From Avena insularis (Eukaryota > Streptophyta > Magnoliopsida > Poales > Poaceae): DNA of 64,000 nucleotides. Positions 23,165 to 34,698 of the stretch are shown here, one piece after another. The notes below the pieces were generated by a model that saw only the letters and a program-made list of their open reading frames with translations, ran no database searches and had not been told where the DNA came from. The stretch covers positions 240,958,292-241,022,291 of the forward strand of contig CM042687.1 of assembly GCA_023614405.1 (NCBI GenBank), given 5' to 3'. A program made the translations under genes and the position numbers. The stretch's first letter is position 1, and each line of letters begins with the position of its first letter.

Positions 23165-26100
23165 TGTAACATCCAAAAAATACTAAACTTAAATCATCAA
23201 AATTTAATCATCAAAATTAGGGTTAACAAAAACTTTTCTAATTAAAATTATGAAAGCATGCATATGTGTATGCATTTAAATTGAAATTCTTTTGAACCAA
23301 CTTGTTTGTGTGTTTCTTTGCTTGTAAAATGTTTCTTAGGTGAAATAAACATCATCTAAACATTTCCCACACTTTTCCCAAAGACAAGTAAAGCAAAACA
23401 AATAAAATAAAGGAATGGTCATTTTGACCAATTTAACTCCCAAGCCTACTTTGGCTGTCTCAAACTTTCAGAACCTAACATAAACTTTTCTGGATCTTTG
23501 CACCCCTTGATTGTACTCGTAACAAAGTATCAAGGACCACTTTGTGATCATCCAGAAACTTTCAAATGCATAGTTTAAATGACAATTCAAAATTGAATCT
23601 TTATCATATGGGAAGATCCCACTTTTTCAAAAACCACTCAAACAAGCTCAACTTTCAAAACCCAAGCATTTGTAGACTCACCAGCACCAATCTAGCACAC
23701 CCACCAAAAATCTTTTCAAAATTCAAAACTTGAATTATGCGGCCATTTCATCAAACACTTGGCAGACACAAATCAAATCAAATAAAAACACTATTGTGAG
23801 CAGTGATTCTTGCCTAACTGGTTCCCTATCTAGCTCACAACCAGCTCAGTAGATCATCTAGCAAGATTAACCAAGCACTAGCACCACTGTGAGCTTGTCA
23901 TTGTCATCAATGGTGAACAGTCGAAGCCACCCTTGTCACCCCCATGTCGACAGCAAGCTAGGAGGAGAAACAAGCCTAGCCAGCATGTCTGGGAGCAAGC
24001 CAACACTCTACCGCCACTCCCTGTCCACCGCTTGAACCCTGCCAGCCACTGGACCACGCGCACGGACCATGCCAACCTCGCCAGCAACCATGCCGAGAGC
24101 ACGCCCCATGAGCCACGCTCGACCAATGCCCACAGACCGCGCGCCGCCCTTGCCGCGTGCATACGTGATCACCACCGTCCCAGCAACCCCGTAGACATGC
24201 TCGTTCGCTGCCGCGCGGACCACTCGTGATGTGCGCCATTAAATTCTCCATCGGGCACGCGCAGAGCACCGTCATGTTTCGACCGAACCGCACCGCCCCA
24301 ATATCGCCATCGTACCGTTGAGCATCGCCAGGGAACACCGCACCGTCCCCTACCTTCGCCCATGCCAATAGCCGTCTGTACCATCGCCCCCGACGAGCTC
24401 ACCTTGCGCCCCGTCGGTTCCCTCGCTCGACTATAAATAGAGGCCACCCCAGCCAAATCGAGCACACCATTCTACTCCCCTCTCATCACTGATCGTGCCA
24501 CACCGTTCCCGGAGCAAGGCGAGCAACACTTCGCTGGAATTTCACCGGAGCCCGCTGCCTCTGGAGAAGAAGGGAGCCAGCGATTGGAGCCGCCCCAAGA
24601 GGAGCCACCGGTACCAGGAGATTCGTCATCGTCGACTTCGCTGCTCGCCGACCGCCTCGCACTCCCCGGTGAGCCCCCAAAGACCCCCAGCGCTAGGTAT
24701 CTGTCTCGCTGGCTTTGCCCAACATCGACGATGACTCCCATTCGTTGGATTAGAACCAGATCGAATGACCCACGTTGCCCCATATCGCTTCGCACCCCCT
24801 GTCTCACTAACGAGTGGGGACAGCCACTTAAACAGCCCGCGGAAGCGATACGCTTAGCAGGCCGGCCCGTTAACTTTTCCCGCGCAGCCCAGTTATTTGA
24901 ATTAAACCTTTTCCATTTTATTTCAAACACACTTCTGTACCCAATTTCAAAAATCAACCTAGGTCAATTCAGTGCACCAAATTGAATGAAACCAATTTGG
25001 TTAGAAAGGTCTGGGAATGCTGAATCCAAGCCCGTTGGATTCAAGTCATTTGGATCTATAGATCACCCATGGTAAAAATTACAAGGCAGAAGCTTTTCTG
25101 CATTCAAACATTTTTCAAATTTAAACCATGATAGCTTTTGAGTTGATTCCAACCCTCAAAAATCACATTTAACCATACCTTTCAGAATATATAAAAATAT
25201 ATAGGTTTACTTATAGAAATAATGTTCAAGTAATAAAAGAATGCCCCATAGGCATTTTTAGCCACTTTAATTAATTAAAATAAAAGGGTAAAACCTTATT
25301 AAATTGTGACACCACTTTAAATCACATTCCCATGGACTAAAATATGTGGTGATGACATGTGTCAACATGATCCCATGTTTGGTTTGGAGAATATTAAATC
25401 TTAAGTAGTTTTTCAATGAGTAGAAATTACTTTTCTAAAAATAAAAGGAATTAAACCAAGCTTTAATCTTGTAATGTTAGTGATGATGCTAGATCATCTA
25501 TAGGACCCTTGTGTGTGATGATTGCAAGTAGTTAAGTATTGTTTGGTGATTGTGTACCTCATATTTATTCATAGACGATAGTACCGACCAAGGATACGAG
25601 GAGGAAGGAGGATTCTACGAAGAAGAAGCCAAGGAGAACTTCAACCACTGCTTTGCAAAAGGCAAGCTTATATTGACACTAATGCAAGCCTAATACTATT
25701 AGTGAATGTGCAAGCTAACACTTGCAAGATACTCTACTGATGCAACAAACCGCTACTTGTTACCAGGACCACTATATGCCTTAAGCATATGTGATCATAT
25801 ACACTTGATAAACCAATCCTTGTTTTATTTACAAGCTTCTTACTTTATTTCTTTATCCAAGCTCTTACTTAGAGTTTACTTAAGAGAATGGTAGATACTA
25901 GAAAGATATGTGAAGGTTGCATAAAGAGCATAAAATTTGGCCTAAGCTAGATAATCTTGATGTCATCCTAAGGCATGAGATTGAACTTAGTTAGAACTCC
26001 ACTAGTTTACCACCCTTCATTAGTGCTTACCCCCACTTGTAGATGCTAGTGCTAAGCATAAAACTTGATCAACTTTAGATGGGAATACTTGGTGAAAATG

Positions 26101-27209
26101 GTTATGAAAACCTTGGAATGATGGATCATTCTACTGAGATGTTTTGACATGTGTTTCCGAACAACTGATAATTTTGGTGAGGAAAATGATGAGGCATGAG
26201 CCTTAGACCTTTATAAAACTGATGGTTGTCTGGATGCGATACCATTCCAATTTTATCGTACAACCACAATACCCGAAGATTGGGTAGGGCTTGACTGGAA
26301 ACTTATATACCTTAGTATTAGTTCCCTCACGACCAAGGTCTGAGCTGAGGCTACCTTGTGAAGATTGTCCACCTGTGCAGTACCCAAAATGACAGTTGGT
26401 CATGGTTGGGAGGCCAAACTCATAGGAGAGGTGCTTATACTAGGTCGTGTAATTGAAAGGTTAGGATTGATTATCCGCATACTGAGTATGGTGAATTCAG
26501 GATTTGTTCCTGACGGATGTATCGAATGTTGTGGTAAAAGTGTACAATCTCTGCAGAGTGTCAAACTATTCAAATAGCCGCGTCCGCGGTTATGGACAGT
26601 TGGAGTGGCCATACTGTTCCCCCGTCAGACTTTTCAAAATGGCTTGTGAAATGGATTGAGACTTTGACTTGACCACAACAGGGTTGTGATATGAAATACA
26701 AGTTCCCACTTAGGTGTTATAAAACTTCAACTAGCATTCTTTGCTTCTGAACTTAATAGAGGTAAATCTGGCTTTTGCAAAATAACCCTAGAGCCTAGTG
26801 ACCTATTATCAAAAACCCCCTTTTCCTGTTAGTATTAGTTTGCGAGTACTTAAAGAGTACTCATGGATTTTTCCCTGGCTATTCCCATGGCCAAACTATG
26901 AAGAGGAGTATCTGGAGGATGGACCCCACGAAGGTTACGACAACTAGGATCATCTCCCATCGTCAGCATTGCCTGTGACCCCGAAGATGGAGCTTCGCCT
27001 ATGCTATCGTTATTATTACGTATTTCGCTACTTGATGTTGTATTAAGAACTAGATCATGAGATCCCTATTTGTGTAAGAACTTATGTACGGTTTGTAATG
27101 GATGATGTACTATGGTATCCAATTCTGTTATGTCTCGTAAAAATGGTAATCCTGGAATTGTGATGTATGGCATAACAGGCATCTGGGATTAAAATTCCGG
27201 GTGTTGACA
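23165..27209 (+). mobile_element. Tekay element 3' LTR
   Basis: 4045 bp, TGTAACATCC...TGTTGACA, uninterrupted. It preserves the empty target site GTGTA of TR-GAG-1 at 25552-25556. The GC-rich block (about 23925-24870) and TATA box match the 5' LTR. It is followed at once by the TSD TAGAT and array sequence. Confidence 0.95.
24432..24440 (+). promoter_or_regulatory. TATA box of Tekay 3' LTR
   Basis: TATAAATAG in the same context as 4349-4357. It could drive read-out transcription into the flanking array from about 24460. Confidence 0.6.
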
Positions 27210-28450
27210 TAGATGGAGAAGTTGCTTAGAATGCCGAGAAGGAGCTAGGTGCCACGTTTGGGCTCAATCCACGCAGTGGACCCACGTTCTGGGAAGTGAG
27301 GGGGAGGTCTATGGTTGAAAGCCATGTTAACTCCTACTCGATAGCCATCCGGGGGGTACGCCGTGTGACAAAAGTCCCTTTTTGTCCTGCTTATGATTTT
27401 ATGTTGGTAGTGGGTGGCACGTAGGGGCTACTCAAGATGGTTTCGTATTTTTATTGACTTTTGATGTATTTCCCATTGCCAGGGTTCAGGGCTGGGCAAA
27501 ATCCGCAAACCCTCTGGCGCGCGCAGGCACACGAGGTCCATTGCAACCTTTAACCTAGGCGCTTGCCCAGCCTTGGTACCCCACGAGGCACACCAAAACA
27601 TTTTTTTCGGAAAATACAGGGCAATTTCTAGGGTACCTACAGTTAGAAACCGCAATTGTCGGGGCATGACTCGGGGAAAATATGGTATACGCTTGCACCA
27701 AGAGATGAGCACCAATGTCCCGGGGATGGCGGTCCGCCACGACGTAGCATGCATGTAAATTTCCTTGGGCCCTACGACACGCTCAATTCTCGCACCTCCT
27801 TTGCAGAATCACCGATGTTCCAAAGTCGGTATAAGGAAACTCTGGATTTATCCATGTAACCCTGGAACCTCTAGATGGAAAAGTTGCTTAGAATGCCGAG
27901 AGGGAGCTAGCTGCCAAGTTTGGGCTCAATCCGCGTAGTGGATCCATGTTCTAGGAAGTGAGGGGCAGGTCTAGGGTTGAAAGCCATGTTAAGTCCTACT
28001 TGATAGCCATCCGGGGGGTACGCCGTGTGCCAAAAGCCCTGGTTTGTCCTACTTATGATTTTATGTTGGTAGTGGGTGACACACGGGTGCTACTCGAGCT
28101 GGTTTCGTATTTTTCTTATTTTTGATGAATTTCCCATTGCCGGGGTTCGGGGGTAGGCAAAATTGGCAAACCCTCCGGCGCGCGCAGGCACGCGAGGTCC
28201 ATTGCAACCTTGAACCTAGGAACTTGCCCCGCCTAGGTACCTGACGGGGCACCCCAAAACATTTTTTCTGGAAAATACAGGGAAATTTCTAGGGTACCTA
28301 CAGTTAGAAACCGCAATTGTCGGGGCGTGACTCAGGGAAAATACGGTATACGCTTGCACCACGAGATGAGCACCAAAGTCCCGGGGATGGCTGTCCACCA
28401 TGACGTAGCATGTGTGCAAATTGCCTCGGGACCTACAGCGCTCTCAATTC
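27210..28450. repeat. 660-bp tandem array, fragment B (about 1.9 units)
   Basis: A landmark (GTTGCTTAGAATGCCGAGA) recurs at 27221 and 27883, 662 bp apart. The sequence is moderately GC-rich and contains no conserved ORF; the short ORFs (27428-27859, 28061-28592) differ between units. The fragment ends at about 28450, where copia-2 LTR sequence begins at a junction inside CTCAATTCTCG. Confidence 0.85.
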
Positions 28451-28822
28451 TCGGGACCTACGGTATACGATGTGTAGAGAGAACTACAACTCTAATTGCC
28501 AGTCTCAAGTTGGGTCAGTCCAACCCCATGTTCATAACATGTGTCCACATCATTGGTTTGACATCTCCATGTCTATGACTTGCGAAACATAGTCATCTAC
28601 CAATCGATGTGCTAGTCTAATATTCACGTGTGTCCTCACATGAACTCCGACTAGGGACAACTATTAAATAACCATACAAGTAAAGAGTTTCACAAACAAT
28701 TCACATAATTGCCAATCAATACAAGTTGCCTGATATGGATATTCAAGGAACATTACAATAACTCATGGATACATATGAAATATATTCATCTCTATGATTG
28801 CCTCTAGGGCATATTTCCTTCA
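28451..28822 (-). mobile_element. copia-2 3' LTR, truncated
   Basis: Matches 34334-34698 of the intact LTR, starting on the - strand with TGAAGGAAATATGCCC. About 920 bp of the LTR end is missing. The boundary with the array is approximate, because both partners read CTCA.TTCT at the junction. Confidence 0.85.
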
Positions 28823-28842
28823 GTCTCCCACTTGCACTAGAG

Positions 28843-31800
28843 TCAATCTAAAATGTGTCTAATAAAAATTGCTCTTGTGTGCGCTTCATGCGTGGGCTGC
28901 GGGAGAGGCTTAGTCAAGGGATCAGCAACATTTGAGTCCGCATGTATTTTGCATATCATGACACTACCATCCTCAACGAACTCACGAATCTGATGGTAAC
29001 GCATGCGAATATGTTTGTTCTTCTGGTGCTGTCTAGGTTCCTTGGCTTGTGCAATAGCACCATTGTTGTCACAATAAACGTCCAAGGGATTGGACGCGCC
29101 CTGAACCACACCGAGAGCGATCAGGAAATTCCTAATCCAAACACCTTCCTTTACGGCCTCCGAGGCAGCAATATATTCAGCTTTTGTTGAAGAGGAGTTC
29201 ACCGTATCTTGCTTGGAACTTTTCTAGCTCACATCACCACCATTCAAGACAAACACATAACCTGATTACGATTTCGAATCATCTGAGTCGTTAAGGTAAC
29301 TCGCATCCGTGTAACCCTTTACACTGAGTTCATCCTCACCTCCATAAACTAGGAACACATCCTTAGTCCTTTTCAAGTACTTAAGGATGTTCTTTACCAC
29401 TATCCAGTGTCCTTCACCTGGATCAGCCTGGTATCTGCTCGTAACACTTAGAGTATAGGAAACATCTAGGCGAGTACATATCATTGCATACATGATGGAT
29501 CCAATATACGAAGCATATGGAACCCTACTCATGCGCTCACGCTCATCAGTAGTCGAAGGACACTGAGTCTTGCTGAGTTTTATGCCGTGGGACATGGGCA
29601 AGAACCCCTTCTTAGCCTCTTCCATGCTGAACCGTTTCAACACTTTGTCAATGTATGTACTCTGGCTTAATCCAATTAGCCTCCTTGATCTATCTCTATA
29701 GATCTTGATGCCCCGAATATATGCTTCTTCTCCCAAGTCCTTCATCGCAAAACTATTTTTCAATGAGGTCTTAATAGACTCGAGCATAGGAATGTCATTT
29801 CCAATCAGGAATATGTCATCTACATATAAGATTAGAAATACCAGCGCTCTCCCACTTTCCTTCTTGTAAACACAAGGTTCTTTTTCATTTTTGATGAAGC
29901 CAAACTCCTTTACAACTTCATCAAATCGAATGTTCCAACTCCGAGATGCTTGCTTCAGCCCATAAATGGACTTCAGAAGTTTGCATACCTTTCCAACATT
30001 GTTGGGATCGACAAAACCTTCGGGCTGCATCATATACACGTCCTCAATTAGGATTCCATTTAGGAAAGCCGTCTTGACATCCATCTGCCATATTTCATAG
30101 TCGAAATGTGCAGCAATGGCTAGAATTATTCGTATAGATTTAAGAATCGCTACGGGCGAGAAAGTCTCGTCGTAGTCAACTCCTTGAACTTGTCGAAAAC
30201 CTTTTGCAACAAGTCGAGCTTTATGGATGTGAACATTTCCATCCATATCAATCTTCTTCTTATAGGTCCATTTGCACTCGATGGCTTAAAAACCATTAGG
30301 CAGGTCAACCAAGTTCCAAACTTGATTGTATCCCATGGAATCTATCTCGGATCTCATGGCGATCAGCCATTTCTCAGAGTCTGGGTCCACCATCGCTTAT
30401 GCATAGGTCGCAGGCTCATCATTGTCTAACAATAATAATTCTCACGCTCCGTGGATCCTCGCCGACCTTCGTGGTTGTGGTGCTTTTGTTGCCACGGGTT
30501 ACTCAACTTGTTCTGCTACAATAGCATCACTCGTAGAAGCATCCCCAACTGGATCATCTTGAACTTTTTCAAGTCGCACCGACCTTCCACTTGTTCCCTT
30601 TGTGAGAAACTCTTTCTCTAGGAAAACACCGTTACGAGCGACAAACACTTTGCCCTCCTCTCGGTTGTATAAGTAATACCCTAAGGTTTCCCTCGGATAT
30701 CCCATGAAAATGCACTTATCCAATTTGGGTGTTAGCTTGTCCGACTGAAGTCGCTTGACAAATGCATCACAACCCCAAATCTTTATAAAAGACAAACTGG
30801 GATTCTTTCCAGTCCACATCTCATATGGTATCTTAACTACGGATTTATATGGTACCCTATTAAGTGTGAAAGCTGTCGTTTCTAGAGCATAACCCCAAAA
30901 TGATAATGGTAAATCGGACTGGCTCATCATCGATCGAACCATGTCCAACAAAGTTCGATTACGCCGTTGGGAGACCCCGTTTCTTTGAGGCGTTCCGGGC
31001 GGCGTAAGTTGTGGAACAATTCCGCAACTCTTAAGATGATCGCTAAATTCGTGACTCAAATATTCACCTCCACGATCAGATCGCAAGGCCTTTATTTTCT
31101 TGCCACGTTGATTCTCTACTTCGCTCTGAAAATCCTTGAACTTTTCAAAAGTTTCAGACTTATTCCTCATCAAGTAGACATAACCATATCTACTGAAATC
31201 ATCAGTAAAAGTAATGAAGTAGTGATATCCTCCTCTGGCTGTCGTGCTCATTCATCCACATACATCAGTATGAGTTCCAACAATTCTGTCGCTCTCTCGG
31301 GTAAACCCGAAAAAGGCGACTTGGTCATCTTTCCAAGTAAACAAGCCTGACATGTCTCATATGATTCAAAATCAAACAAAGTTAGAAGACCATCACCATG
31401 GAGCTTCTTCATGCGCTTTTCACTTATATGCCCCAAACGACAATTCCATAAATAGGTAGGACTCAAATCATTAGGCCGAAACCTTTTAGCACTAACATTA
31501 TAAACAGATGCATCATCAAGATTTAAAATAAATAACCCATTCACAATAGGAGCATTAGCCATAAACATATCATTCTGAGAGATTACATAACCATTGTTCA
31601 TACTCTCAAATGAATATCCATCCCTCATCAAACATGAAGGTGATAAAATGTTTCGACCCATACTAGGAATGTAATAACAATTATTCAACTCCATGATAAA
31701 TACTGACGGAAGGTGAAGTTGCATGACGCCGACGAACAATGCAGCAACCCTTGCTTTATTTCTGACATGAAAATCCACTTCGCCCTTCTGCGCTTCTCTA

Positions 31801-32598
31801 GTCCTTATTAGCCCCTGCATTGAATTGCAAATATGAGCAACCGATCCGGTATCAAATACCCCTGAGTTAACATAGGAATCAGCGAGAAGAATGTCCACAA
31901 CATTTACAACAAGCGTACCTGAGTGGGAAGTACTCTTACTTCCACTCTTTCTTGAATGAAGCCTGGTACTTGCTGCAGTTTCTCTTCCAGTGGCCATGTG
32001 CATGACAAAAGAAGCACTCAGTGTGTTCTACAGGTCCAGCCTTTTGCTTGGGTGCAGGCTTAGGGATCGTATCCTTAGCCTTGCCCTTCTTCTTCTTCCA
32101 AGAAGTACCATTTTTCTTGAAGCTAGGCTTGTTATTCACAGTAATCACATGGCTATGCCCTGCACACTTCATCATATCACGTTCTGCTATTTTTAGCATC
32201 CCACATAACTCATTAAGGCCCTTTTCCACCCCATGCATAAGGTAGTTCAAAATGAACTTCCCATAGCTGGATGGAAGAGACGCCAAAATGAAGTCAGTGG
32301 CCAACTCTTGGCCTAGTGGAAAACCAATCTTTTCCAAAGTATGACTGTAACCAACCATTTTGATCACATGGGGCCCTACAGCTGCTCCCTCTGCTAGCTT
32401 GCATTCGACAAAGGACTTGGCAACATTATACCTCTTAGTCCTTGCCTGATCTTGGAACATGTCCTTAAGCGCGACGATCATATCGTACGCTTCCTAATCC
32501 TCAAACTTCTTTTTGAGTTCAGGTTCCATGCATGCAAGCATAAGACAACTAACCTCAAGAGAATAATCACATGCTCCCATGGTGATCTCCATCGCCAT
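28843..32598 (-). pseudogene. copia-2 gag-pol, broken
   Basis: Gag begins about 32598 (MAMEITMGACDYS) and carries a CCHC knuckle CFFCHAHGHWKRNC near 32000-32040. Protease (near 31880, where DTGS is the active-site motif) and the pre-integrase zinc region (about 31500-31350) follow. The integrase core is at 31251-30700 with DDFSRYGYVYL and ALRSDRGGEYL. Reverse transcriptase is at 30246-29500 with LYVDDIFLIGND, and RNase H at 29300-28843 with STKAEYIAASEAVKEGVW and VYCDNNGAIAQ. Breaks include TAG in gag near 32493, a frame change near 31990, a broken integrase-RT linker (about 30498-30250, stop near 30288) and stops near 29265 and 29225. The motifs fit the Angela/BARE branch known from cereals. 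Confidence 0.88.
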
Positions 32599-33396
32599 AG
32601 AACCTGTCCACCATGATGATCTCCATCTTCATGTTCCATGTGAACCCTCTTCCAAGTGATGAGTCCTCCAAGAACTAATACAAGTTATTACTCCTAACAT
32701 CTAGTAATCAAAATTACATAGTATTGGGATCATCACAAGTTGGCACGCAGGCCATTACAATAAATGACAACACATATGGCTCCATCCATGTTGCCCTACT
32801 CATGAATCACATACATATATGGGCCATATTGATCACATACATCCTACAAAAACAAGTTATGCATAGAATCGCATTCTACCGGATCATGTGACATCGCAGA
32901 ACCTAGTTACCTTAACGAGATACAAAAGGGGCTACGATTAAGGGGGGTCTAGGGGGTCTCCCCCTGCGGGATTCGAATGGGCAGCGCCCCTCGCGGTATC
33001 TCCGGGCATCCGAAAACCGTGAAAAATGAGAGATCGAATCTTCACAATTTTCTTTAAGGATTTTGATTGGCAAATCAAATTTACCATAAACCGACTCTTG
33101 TCCCGATTCAATCAAATTCCTTTGATCACGGTAAATCTATTTTAGATCTAGGTCCCGATTCGATCAATCATATTGATCTTCGTGTGATTCAACAGGATTT
33201 ATGTGTCACTGTCTACCCCGATGGTGGAAACCGACCGGTAGGGGTAAGTCGTTCGACAACCTTAGAATCACGATCATGGAAAGCAAGATCATAGATTAAT
33301 CCTGAACCACCGCCATATAAACGATCACATCATTCATATCAATCTGCATATCACCATATGCAAACATCCTGAACCTATAACTAAATAGCATCGACT

Positions 33397-33405
33397 TTGA
33401 TACCA
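33397..33405 (-). other. primer binding site of copia-2
   Basis: On the - strand TGGTATCAA lies one base after the LTR end. This is the short Met-tRNA match usual in copia elements. Confidence 0.75.
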
Positions 33406-33406
33406 C

Positions 33407-34698
33407 TGAAGGGATACGGGTAGGCTACACTAGCGCAAATCAAAATTTTCTACCGCATAAACCAGGAATACTGTTGTCATAGATCACGGGATTACCACTA
33501 GATGCGCAGTTGCGGAATTAATGAAGCGCGTCGAGGCAGTGTAGACGTTCCACGTCTGCTCCTTGTTCTCGTCCCACGAACAAGTCCCCTTGCGTGGCTC
33601 GTCCAAGTGCCACAGATGCAGCACCTCCGAGGTATCCACATGTGCGGGATGGAAGCGTTAGATGCCAGACTGCTAGGTCCACGCGTGCGACACAGGCGTG
33701 AGGAGTGGCGACTGGGTGGAATGGTCTAACCCTGGTCAGCTCGCCCCACCCTCTCTTATATAGCCGTCCCTAGTGGGCTTCTACATTAGCAGCCCATTAG
33801 TAGCCTAAGCCTGGTCTAATTCGGATCCAATCCTCATTAGGCGTCCAGCCCCTTAAGTGTGTGACCCTATAGGTTCATATACGTATAGACATGACACGAA
33901 TACACTTATTCTGCCAATAGTTGGTAGTGGCCTCTAGCAAGACGTGCCAACTCCTAAACGCATACAAAGATCATATTGGACGAACCATCACAAGGTTTAG
34001 TACATGTATTTCCCTTTGCCTCACGATATTTGGTCTAGCTCCAAGCTGACCTCTCTTTCTCGATACCGTAACTCGGAATCCCTTTACTAGGTTAACTCTA
34101 AACCTTATGTAGCACGGCCATGCATTTATGGATCCAATCACTTGAGGGCCCAGAGATATCTCTCTCAAGTAGAGAGGGGCAAATCCCATCTTGATTCACC
34201 ATGCCTTGCAGCATGCTTCAGGACAAACCCGAAAGCTACCTTTATGACTATCCAGTTACGGAGTAGTGGTTGATAGCCCCAAAGTAGGTCGATCCACAGC
34301 TCAAGTACATGCGTTAATCTCAGTTCTAAGGACAAAACGTACATGATGTGTAGAGAGAACTACAAATCTAATTGCCAGTCTCAAGTTGGGTCAGTCCAAC
34401 CCCATGTTCATAACATGTGTCCACATCATTGGTTTGACATCTCCATGTCTATGACTTGCGAAACATAGTCATCAACCAATCAATGTGCTAGTCTAATATT
34501 CATGTGTGTCCTCACATGAACTCCGACTAGGGACAACTATTAAATAACCATACAAGTAAAGAGTTTCACAAACAATTCATATAATTGCCAATCTATACAA
34601 GTTGCCTGATATGGATATTCAAGGAACATTAAAATAACTCATGGATACATATAAAATATAATCATCTCTATGATTGCCTCTAGGGCATATTACCTTCA
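33407..34698 (-). mobile_element. copia-2 5' LTR
   Basis: 1292 bp. On the - strand it starts TGAAGGTAATATGCCC and ends ATCCCTTCA, so the terminal inverted repeat is at least 6 bp (TGAAGG/CCTTCA). No ORF in it is credible. Confidence 0.88.

Larger units (their letters stand above)
3080..27209 (+). mobile_element. Ty3-gypsy Tekay-like chromovirus, complete but nested
   Basis: A full-length LTR retrotransposon: 5' LTR (3080-5486 plus 15664-17319), tRNA-Met primer site, an extra acidic ORF, gag-pol ending in a chromodomain-like region, polypurine tract, and 3' LTR (23165-27209). LTR termini are TGTAACATCC and TGTTGACA, flanked by the TSD TAGAT. Without the 10.2-kb insertion in its 5' LTR the element is about 13.9 kb. 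Domain order (PR-RT-RNase H-INT-chromodomain) is that of chromoviruses, and the integrase motifs fit the Tekay/Del branch. The coding region has stops and frameshifts, so it is not autonomous now. Confidence 0.9.
28451..34698 (-). mobile_element. copia-2: Angela/BARE-like Ty1-copia element, left end truncated
   Basis: On the - strand: complete 5' LTR (34698-33407), primer site, leader (33396-32599), gag-pol (32598-28843), polypurine tract, and a 3' LTR cut to about 370 bp (28822-28451). Copia order (gag, protease, integrase, reverse transcriptase, RNase H) is clear. It sits between array DNA on the left and the Tat element on the right, so it is not flanked by the same target sequence. The left end was removed by a deletion after insertion. 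Confidence 0.88.

Noticed and set aside
27428..28592. Small ORFs in the 660-bp array (also 55515-58349)
   Set aside because: Not conserved in frame or length between units, so not coding.
28942..32245. + strand ORFs across copia-2
   Set aside because: Complementary shadows of RNase H, RT, integrase and gag on the - strand.
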